Source of the DNA: Acidobacteriota bacterium
Lineage (GTDB): Bacteria > Acidobacteriota > Blastocatellia > Pyrinomonadales > Pyrinomonadaceae
Direction: 5' to 3'
Assembly (NCBI GenBank): GCA_023415725.1
Contig: JAEZJR010000247.1
Location: forward strand, 1 to 31,214
Length of the DNA: 31,214 nucleotides
How positions within the stretch are numbered: the stretch's first letter is position 1; the number at the start of each line of letters is the position of its first letter. Both the position numbers and the translations under genes were made by a program. Below, piece after piece: positions 26,101 to 31,214 of this stretch. Under the pieces are notes generated by a model that saw only the letters and a program-made list of their open reading frames with translations, was not told the origin of the DNA and did no database searches.

Positions 26101-29100
26101 CGAACTTGAGATCACGACGAACCGAAAGGCCTTTGCGACGTTTGACCTCTATTTCAACATGCTCGAAACCGACCGCGGGGTCGTGATCGACTGCGAGTAC
26201 AACAATGACCTCTTCGACGGAGCGACTATCCGACGCTGGCTCGGGCACTATCAAACAATTTTGGAAGGAGCCGTGGCTGATCCCGAGACGACGATCTCTC
26301 GACTGCCGCTTCTTTCCGACGCGGAAAGAACACAACAGTTGATCGAGTGGAATTCCTCGGAGCGACACTACCCGCACGACCGATGTGTCCACGAATTATT
26401 CGAGCAGCAAGCCGATCTAACCCCTGACGCAGTCGCCACGGAATTCGAGATCGAGACTTTTACATATCGGGAATTGGACCTTAGGTCCAACCAGCTTGCC
26501 AATTACTTGATGAGTATCGGCGTCGGAAAGGAGTCGCTTGTCGGGCTTTGTGTTGATCGCTCGCTGGATATGATGATCGGGCTTCTCGGCATCATGAAGT
26601 CCGGTGCAGCCTATGTGCCGATCGATCCGGCGTTCCCGTCGGATCGGGTGAAAGGAATAATCGAGGACTCAGGCGTGAAGATGATCGTTTCCCAGGCTCA
26701 TCTCGCGTTCGACCTGCGTGAAAATGTTGATCAGGTACTTTGCATAGATATCGAGTGGGACACCGTAGCTTCGAAAAGTGGGGAGAGACCTGGCATCAAG
26801 ACCGGTTCCAACGACCTCGCCTATGTGATTTACACTTCGGGGTCGACAGGCAAACCTAAGGGCGTTGAAATCACCCACCGCTCCTTCGTAAATCTTCTAT
26901 GTTCGATGAAAGACCGGCCCGGGATCAGCGATTCGGACGTGTTGGTCGCCGTCACTACACTTTCGTTCGATATTGCCGGTCTTGAACTTTTCCTTCCCCT
27001 GATCACGGGTGCAAAGGTCGTGATCGCGAGCCGCGAGATCGCCTCGGACGGCAATGCGTTAATGGACCTGCTTGCAAAAAGTGGATCGACGATGATGCAG
27101 GCAACTCCCGCAACCTGGAGGCTTCTGCTTGAAGCAGACTGGAAAGGAAGCGATACCTTTAAGATCCTGTGCGGCGGCGAGGCCCTTCCACGCGAGCTTG
27201 CGAATGAGCTGATCAACCGATGCGGGACTCTTTGGAATATGTACGGACCTACCGAAACGACCATCTGGTCATCGGTGAGCAAGATCGAATCCTCAACCGG
27301 CCCCGTTTACCTTGGAGAACCGATCGGGAACACGCAGCTTTATGTGCTTGATCAAAACCTGGAGCCGTTGCCGATAGGCGTCGCGGGAGAGCTTCACATC
27401 GGCGGCGACGGTCTCGCGCGGGGATACTTTAATCAACCTGAACTCACCGCCGCGAAATTCATCCCGAGCCCATTCGCGGCATCAGAGAGACTCTACAAGA
27501 CCGGCGACCTGGTTCGCCGCAGAGATGACGGAAATATCGAGTTCCTCGGAAGAATAGACCACCAGGTCAAAGTGAGAGGATACCGAATTGAATTAGGCGA
27601 GATCGAGTCCGCACTGCTGGAGCATCCGGCCGTCGAGAATGCCGTTGTGGTGGCCCGGGAGTACGGCCCCGGCGACAAGCGACTTGCCGCATACGTTATT
27701 CCATCGACCGGAAGGGGTCTCGAGGTCGGCGAACTGGGTGATGAAGGATCCTATTGGGAAGAGCAATGGGACACGCTTTACAAAGCCGCCATTGACGAAG
27801 AAAAGGACTGGACGCATGTGCACGAAGACCCGACCCTGAAGGTCATCAAGTGGACGGACAATATCGTAGACGCTGAGGTTGAGATGCGGGAATGGTTAGA
27901 CCCTGTCGTCGAGCGGCTAACGGAAATGCACGCCGACCGGGTCCTGGAGATAGGTTGCGGCACCGGGATGCTCTTGTTCCCGCTCGCACAGCAATGCTCT
28001 AAATATATCGGTACCGACTACTCAGAAGTGGTTCTCTCCAATCTTCGCCAACGAGTGGCAAATACATCGATCGACCCGAAGAAGGTCGAACTCATCCACC
28101 GCCCGGCCGACAACTTCGAAGGATTTGAAGAACAGTCCTTCGACCTGCTGATAATCCATTCCGTCGTCCAGTATTTCCCCAACATGGACTATCTCAAGCG
28201 GGTAATTGAGGGGGCCGTACGCTTGATCAAACCCGGTGGGACTTTATACATCGGTGACGTTCAGAACTTCGCCCTGCTTGAAACTTATCATCTGGACTCT
28301 ATGTTTGCGCGGGCGGAAGATGCCCTCTCCATTGACGATCTCATGCAGAAGGTTCGTAAACGCATCGAACTGGAAAGCGAACTTACTGTAGATCCGAACT
28401 TCTTTAGAGCGCTCGGGCAGAACCTGCAGGAGGTCGGCAACGTTGATATACAACTCCGACGGGGCCGTATTGACAATGAGCCCACTAAATATCATTACGA
28501 TGTGATGATAATGGTCGGGAAAGCCCCGTCCACTTCGACGGGCCATCATTGGCTTTCGTGGGCCGATGCGGAGATGGACCTGGAGCGACTTCGCGACCGA
28601 CTCGAGCAGGATAAGCCGGAGATTTTGTGCTTAGCGGATGTACCGAACGCTCGGATCAGGTCGATCTTGGAAGCTCAGAAGCTTATCTCAAACGGCACAA
28701 ACGTCGCGAATGTCGAAGAACTGCGAAGCGCTCTCGCATCGATCGAGAAGGGTGTCCATCCCGAAGACATCTGGACCCTCGGGAGAACCCTCGGTTATAA
28801 GGCGGAGATCCGATGGTCCGACAATGGTTCGAACGGATGTTTTGACCTCGTCTTCAGCAAGATCGGAACAGCTGATGAATTCATACCTCACCGCCAGGCG
28901 CATGAACCGAAGTCCCTCGAAGGATACGGCAACGATCCCGCGAATAAGTTATCGACCCAAAACCTTGCCTCCGATCTAAGAAAACACCTGTCGGGCAGGT
29001 TGCCGGAATATATGGTACCGGCGGCCTTCGTCGTCATGGACGAGTTTCCACTTACGCCGAACGGGAAGATCGACCGCAATGCACTGCCCGCCCCAGACAC

Positions 29101-29449
29101 ATCGGCCATCTCGCAAGGCCGCACCTATGACCCACCGACGACCGAAGACGAACTTGCTCTCACGGAGATATGGTCAAAGGTCCTGCGACTCGACCGTGTC
29201 GGCATAAACGACGATGTCTTCGAACTGGGTGGAGATTCTTTGTTGATCTTCCAGATAGTGACCAGAGCAACCCAGTCCGGGATTCGAATCACGCCGAAGC
29301 ACGTATTCGAACATAGGACAGTAGCGGGCATCATCAACGCCCTTTCGGCCGATGGAAAGCCGCTTGAAAAGGCAGAAGCGACTTCGATCAGCCGAGTGTC
29401 TCGAGACTCAGCCCGAGCCAAGAGGTCGGTGGTCGGTTCAGTCAACTAA
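20162..29449 (+). CDS. Hybrid PKS-NRPS: KS-AT-ACP-aminotransferase-C-A(N-MT)-PCP, 3095 aa
   Basis: Bimodular megasynthase. KS (about 7-440) has Cys187 in SACSTSL, His323 in ETHGTG and His362 in GHLEVAAG. AT (about 535-860) has Ser633 in GHSVGEY and a HAFH motif (729-732) typical of malonyl-CoA selection. ACP has Ser968 in LGLDSL. There is no KR, DH or ER, so the beta-ketone should persist. After a Pro/Ala/Thr-rich linker with a Gln/Leu-rich helix comes a class III PLP aminotransferase (about 1160-1595; Lys1430 in YGKVLGGG). The C domain (about 1618-2047) has NHIVCDGW, with Asn1749 in place of the first His but the catalytic His1750 kept. The A domain (about 2074-2985) has pocket residues reading DILQLGMIWK, one change from a glycine code, and an N-methyltransferase inserted between A8 and A9 (about 2527-2790, EIGCGTG near 2596). 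A PCP with Ser3026 ends it. The architecture recalls mycosubtilin MycA and microcystin McyE, where the aminotransferase makes a beta-amino acyl chain. A GAGGAG ribosome site precedes the start. Confidence 0.95.
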   Translation: MSEKEALEGVAIIGMAGRFPGANDVETFWQNIVAGTESVSRFSDDEIECIHAISTSLHKKPNYIKARPVLEGVDMFDASFFGVTPKDAELMDPQHRIFLECSWNALEDAGYDPSRFAGLIGVYGGQSLNTYLLANLCSDRDFITDLVGQYQVGGYNVVLGNDKDYLSTRVSYKLNLSGPSMTVQSACSTSLVAVVQACQGLLTYQCDMALAGGVSITFPQKRGYLYQEGGMVASDGHCRTFDAKASGTIFGSGAGVVLLKRLEDAIADRDHIYAVIKGTAINNDGSLKVGYTAPSVDRQAEVIAAAQAFAGVEPGSIGYIETHGTGTPLGDPIEVTALKKAFGTSVQPGSCGLGSVKTNVGHLEVAAGVTGLIKTSLVLDRELIPATLHFESPNPELGLDGSPFYVVDKVTDWKKSDVPRRAGVSAFGVGGTNAHVVLEEAPETETSGSRPVQLLLLSAKTESALDAATSNLAKFLTAHPDVNIADVSYTLKVGRREFQHRRMLTCNSTTDALAALTGGSAKRIKTSQSGTACPPLYFIFPGQGTQQVNMGRGLYESESHFRAVVDQCSEVLTPHLGLDLRSIIYPSPDNIESARDRLNQTSLTQPAIFVIEYALAKLWERWGIKPTAMIGHSVGEYVAACLAGVFSLEDALSLLAARGRLTEELPGGSMLAVRLPFESIQQYLENGLSLASANAPNLNVISGPKDQIAALKAQLEKDSIPSRLLQTSHAFHSAMIDPILPKFVELVKGVQRNAPALPYVSTLTGKWINEHEPQDPQYWARHFRESVLFAAGVETLRAAAEDGIFLEVGAGQALGRVVRQMLGKTTHKVISSLGDECSTEADQNAMQSAVGEMWISGVEFDWEGYYEHEQRLRVSLPTYPFERKRYWVEPVRNTPSLESTLIYTEERTEVPVEARVEEEMSQNGRPAPETNRLLELADSLKAMFHDLSGVEIDDIDDSATFLELGLDSLFLTQASQAIQGKYGVTVAFRQMLDDLSTIETLSSYIDSELPADAAPVISTPATIQKPTAAAEPVFELPATPVAALPQGTNGTASTPDGSIERIIQQQLDALSNLAAQQLAALRGGSVADTAIAPPTETKRTESSPAEVPSAISSKLMIKAPEPAEACNGKKEKPFSPFRPVEKGRGGTLTPRQQASLDQLIERYTSRTARSKAMTEMNRPVLADPRAAAGFRPQWKELVYPIVVERSAGAYLWDVDGNKYVDILNGFGVTMFGHTPDFVTKAVEEQLRRGYEIGPMSHLAGEVANLICELTGNDRVTFCNTGSEAVQGAIRLARTVTGRQLVATFAGDYHGGFDEVLIRANNSDGYLRTAPVAPGIPQDSVDNMLVLDYGTPEALQVLREHAHELAAVLVEPVQSRHPNLRPVEFLEEIRKITENAETALIFDEVVTGFRSHPGGAQALFGIRADLVTYGKVLGGGLPIGILSGTSKFMDALDGGLWKFGDKSVPESGVTFYAGTFFRHPLALAAAHASLTHIKEKGPELQADLAQKAERLVKTINRCFEINHIPVTVENFASIFYLHFPVEERFASLFYYLLREKGVHLLEGYPCFLTTAHSEEDLEFVARTFEECVVEMQKCGFFPEPIDASAAETVEIAETSTKHLPLTEAQKEIWHASQLCDEAALAYNDSVVATINGDLNVEAVKRSLDSLVARHEALRTTFHPAGEYQQIAPSGAMALTEIDLSSLDETQKNLELTDVLKAEAREKFDLSNGPLARTKLVRLQNDLHVLVFVGNHIVCDGWSFAVILAELCELYRAEVKGIAADLPEAARFSDFAKWDAEKMFGSEGKIAEQYWLEQFSTPPASLDLPYDRPRPTNKTFNADVESLILDEALQKDLKCLGAKNGATLFSTLFAGFNVLLNRLSGQSDLVVAIPAAGQLMFGAERLVGHCANLLPIRSEINPEEPFGEYLKRVKKSVLDAYEHQNYTYGLLVQRLALPRDPSRSPIVSVMFNIDRSGFKGLELGGLELEITTNRKAFATFDLYFNMLETDRGVVIDCEYNNDLFDGATIRRWLGHYQTILEGAVADPETTISRLPLLSDAERTQQLIEWNSSERHYPHDRCVHELFEQQADLTPDAVATEFEIETFTYRELDLRSNQLANYLMSIGVGKESLVGLCVDRSLDMMIGLLGIMKSGAAYVPIDPAFPSDRVKGIIEDSGVKMIVSQAHLAFDLRENVDQVLCIDIEWDTVASKSGERPGIKTGSNDLAYVIYTSGSTGKPKGVEITHRSFVNLLCSMKDRPGISDSDVLVAVTTLSFDIAGLELFLPLITGAKVVIASREIASDGNALMDLLAKSGSTMMQATPATWRLLLEADWKGSDTFKILCGGEALPRELANELINRCGTLWNMYGPTETTIWSSVSKIESSTGPVYLGEPIGNTQLYVLDQNLEPLPIGVAGELHIGGDGLARGYFNQPELTAAKFIPSPFAASERLYKTGDLVRRRDDGNIEFLGRIDHQVKVRGYRIELGEIESALLEHPAVENAVVVAREYGPGDKRLAAYVIPSTGRGLEVGELGDEGSYWEEQWDTLYKAAIDEEKDWTHVHEDPTLKVIKWTDNIVDAEVEMREWLDPVVERLTEMHADRVLEIGCGTGMLLFPLAQQCSKYIGTDYSEVVLSNLRQRVANTSIDPKKVELIHRPADNFEGFEEQSFDLLIIHSVVQYFPNMDYLKRVIEGAVRLIKPGGTLYIGDVQNFALLETYHLDSMFARAEDALSIDDLMQKVRKRIELESELTVDPNFFRALGQNLQEVGNVDIQLRRGRIDNEPTKYHYDVMIMVGKAPSTSTGHHWLSWADAEMDLERLRDRLEQDKPEILCLADVPNARIRSILEAQKLISNGTNVANVEELRSALASIEKGVHPEDIWTLGRTLGYKAEIRWSDNGSNGCFDLVFSKIGTADEFIPHRQAHEPKSLEGYGNDPANKLSTQNLASDLRKHLSGRLPEYMVPAAFVVMDEFPLTPNGKIDRNALPAPDTSAISQGRTYDPPTTEDELALTEIWSKVLRLDRVGINDDVFELGGDSLLIFQIVTRATQSGIRITPKHVFEHRTVAGIINALSADGKPLEKAEATSISRVSRDSARAKRSVVGSVN

Positions 29450-29472
29450 CAAGCCAAGGAACCCGTATCTTT

Positions 29473-31214
29473 ATGCACCCGCTCTCCGCGGCCCCCCCGC
29501 TTGAAATCACCTGGGAATTCTCGGAGCCGGTATCCGACGAAGTGTATGTCATGCCAACGACGGTGGCGCAGCAGCGTTTCTGGATTCTCGATCAACTCGA
29601 ACCTGGCAACCCTTCTCTCAATATGCCCCTGGCGTTGAAGTTAGTAGGTCGGCTTGATCTTTCGGCTCTTGAGAAAACATTGAATGAGATCGTCGCACGC
29701 CACGAAACGTTGCGGACCACATTCCACAGAGACAACGGCACCCTGGCCCAGGTGATCGCCATCAAGGGGAGCGTTGACCTGGATGTGATCGACCTTCGCG
29801 GCCACGCGGATCCGCAAGGTGAGGCGGACCGTTTAACGGTCGTAGAGGCTCACCGGTCTTTTGATCTGCGGCGAGGCCCTTTGTTTGTGGCCAGGCTGCT
29901 TCGAATCGGTGAATCAGAACATATATTACTGCTCACTCTTCACCATATTGTCTGTGACGGATGGTCGAACGGAGTCCTGGTCCGTGAAATAGGTGAGATC
30001 TACGATGCGTTTTCCCAAGGGCTCCCATCGCCATACTGTGAGTTGCCCATCCAATATGCCGACTTTGCCGCATGGCAACAGGAATGGCTCAACAAGAGCG
30101 AGTTCGAAGACCAACTGACATATTGGAAGCAACAGATCGGAAGCGAACTGCCGGCTTTAGAGATCCCTACAGATTACCCGCGAGGTGAAAAGCGAGCTTC
30201 CTACGGTTCGATCGAGTCCTTATTGATTCCGCAGCCGTTGTCGAGAGCGATCAAGGTATTAGGCCGTCGGGAAGATGCGACTCCGTTCATGATATTTCTC
30301 GCGGCATTCAACGTTTTGCTTCACCGTTACAGCGGGCAGGATGTGATCCTGATCGGCTCTCCGACCGCAAACCGTCCTCAAAGCGAAACCGAGGGGCTGA
30401 TCGGGCCGTTCGCGAATACACTTTTGTTGAAGTCCGATCTCTCCGGGTCGCCTACCTTTAAGGAACTGCTGCATCGGGTCAAGAACATCTCGCTGGGCGC
30501 GTTCAGCAATCAGACGCTTCCGTTCGAAAAGCTGATCGAAACGATCAAGCCAACAACTAATGGTTTGAAACGTGGGCAGCTGTTTCAAGTGCTCTTCATA
30601 TTTCAGTCGGCTTTTATGAAGCCGATGGACCTTGCGGAACTGTCGATCACGCCGCTTCGATCGGTTAGCCCGGGATCGATCTTCGACCTGTCCCTCGGAA
30701 TTGTGGAAAGGGGAGAAGGGGTAAGACTCCAGCTTGAGTACAATACAGATCTGTTCCAGGTCGCTACTGCACGGCGGATGCTGGAGGATCTCCAAAGAAT
30801 CCTGCAATCCGCCATCCTTGACGCTGATCGCACGATCTCGGAACTACTTCCCTGGACCACGCCTCTGGCGTCGCGAGTTGAGGAAGAGAAACTCGCGGCC
30901 GAAACCACGCTTTCGTCGGCGACTGGATCGCCCGTATCTGCCCCTTCCGGGGATGATCACCTCGAACAGGCCCTGACGAACATTTGGAAGGATATATTGC
31001 AGCTCGATTCGGTTGCACCCACTTCTGACTTCTTTGAGGTTGGGGGTCATTCGCTCCTTGCAGCCCAACTCTTCGATGAAATAAGAAAAAGGACCGGGGT
31101 TGACCTTTCACTCGCGACCCTTTTCACGGCCTCCACCATAGAACAACTCGCCGAAGTGATCAGGCTCCAGCGCCCCACGGACGTCTGGACATCACTCGTT
31201 CCGATCAATCCCCA
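29473..31214 (+). CDS. NRPS condensation-PCP protein without A domain, 3' end cut
   Basis: The frame stays open from ATG 29473 to the window end (580 codons). An AAGGA at 29456-29460 lies 12 bases upstream. After about 28 leader residues a condensation domain begins at MPTTVAQQRFWILDQL and includes RHETLRTTFH, the full HHIVCDGW catalytic motif (His157, His158, Asp162), IGPFANTLLL and LPFEKLIE. A PCP follows at about 495-560 with Ser527 in VGGHSLLAAQLF. No adenylation domain lies between them. The last visible residues (LVPINP) resemble the linker that opens a type I thioesterase domain, so C-PCP-TE is possible, but the sequence stops there. The gene follows the hybrid by 23 bases and should act as its next or final station. 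Confidence 0.93.
   Translation, partial: MHPLSAAPPLEITWEFSEPVSDEVYVMPTTVAQQRFWILDQLEPGNPSLNMPLALKLVGRLDLSALEKTLNEIVARHETLRTTFHRDNGTLAQVIAIKGSVDLDVIDLRGHADPQGEADRLTVVEAHRSFDLRRGPLFVARLLRIGESEHILLLTLHHIVCDGWSNGVLVREIGEIYDAFSQGLPSPYCELPIQYADFAAWQQEWLNKSEFEDQLTYWKQQIGSELPALEIPTDYPRGEKRASYGSIESLLIPQPLSRAIKVLGRREDATPFMIFLAAFNVLLHRYSGQDVILIGSPTANRPQSETEGLIGPFANTLLLKSDLSGSPTFKELLHRVKNISLGAFSNQTLPFEKLIETIKPTTNGLKRGQLFQVLFIFQSAFMKPMDLAELSITPLRSVSPGSIFDLSLGIVERGEGVRLQLEYNTDLFQVATARRMLEDLQRILQSAILDADRTISELLPWTTPLASRVEEEKLAAETTLSSATGSPVSAPSGDDHLEQALTNIWKDILQLDSVAPTSDFFEVGGHSLLAAQLFDEIRKRTGVDLSLATLFTASTIEQLAEVIRLQRPTDVWTSLVPINP

Noticed and set aside
27740..28530. Separate methyltransferase gene
   Set aside because: The frame is continuous with the A domain on both sides, and A10 plus the PCP follow, so it is an inserted N-MT domain.
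1..31214. CRISPR array, insertion sequences, integrase or phage genes
   Set aside because: No regularly spaced repeats, no transposase or integrase motifs and no terminal inverted repeats were seen in any frame.

Overview
The window looks like a chromosomal segment of a Gram-negative-type bacterium, GC roughly mid-50s percent by eye. The protein style (a divergent pair of NarL/LuxR-type regulators in front of a Wza/Wzc-type export pair, large hybrid megasynthases, frequent GTG/TTG starts) makes me lean towards Acidobacteriota (Blastocatellia-like). That placement is an impression from memory and not proven here. I saw no transposases, phage genes or CRISPR array.

Layout. (i) 1-5368, housekeeping: the 5' half of a tRNA-Pro(UGG) and rdgB on the minus strand, an unrecognised 439-residue protein on plus, then a minus-strand ABC transporter of the YbbA/YbbP type. 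(ii) 5535-6227: a TesA-like SGNH lipoprotein hydrolase, divergent from the transporter as tesA is from ybbAP in Enterobacteria. (iii) 6314-8440: two divergent LuxR-type regulators around a 657-nt non-coding gap. (iv) 8632-31214: about 22.6 kb with every gene on the plus strand and mostly tight spacing. It holds a small Lys/Glu-rich protein, a Wza/GumB-type export protein, a Wzc/GumC-type co-polymerase with a tyrosine-kinase domain, NeuB, a SAM methyltransferase, NeuC, NeuA, a JmjC/cupin-type oxygenase, a second methyltransferase-like protein, a stand-alone A-PCP NRPS loading protein, a 3095-residue KS-AT-ACP-aminotransferase-C-A(N-MT)-PCP hybrid, and a C-PCP protein cut by the window end.

How the genes may work together. 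NeuC, NeuB and NeuA form a complete three-step route to a CMP-activated nonulosonic acid (sialic-acid type). The export pair fits a capsule or exopolysaccharide. The megasynthase reads as a short assembly line. Pocket residues of the first A domain spell DAFWLGGTFK (valine-like). A KS-AT-ACP with a malonyl-type AT and no reductive domains would add two carbons. A PLP aminotransferase domain would turn the beta-ketone into an amine. The second A domain spells DILQLGMIWK (glycine-like) and carries an N-methyltransferase, implying sarcosine. The predicted piece is 3,4-diamino-5-methylhexanoyl-sarcosine, an amino analogue of a statine unit, passed to a C-PCP protein without its own A domain. Co-location with sialic-acid and export genes raises the possibility that the peptide-polyketide is joined to, or secreted with, a surface glycan. 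This is the most interesting hypothesis in the window and is inference.
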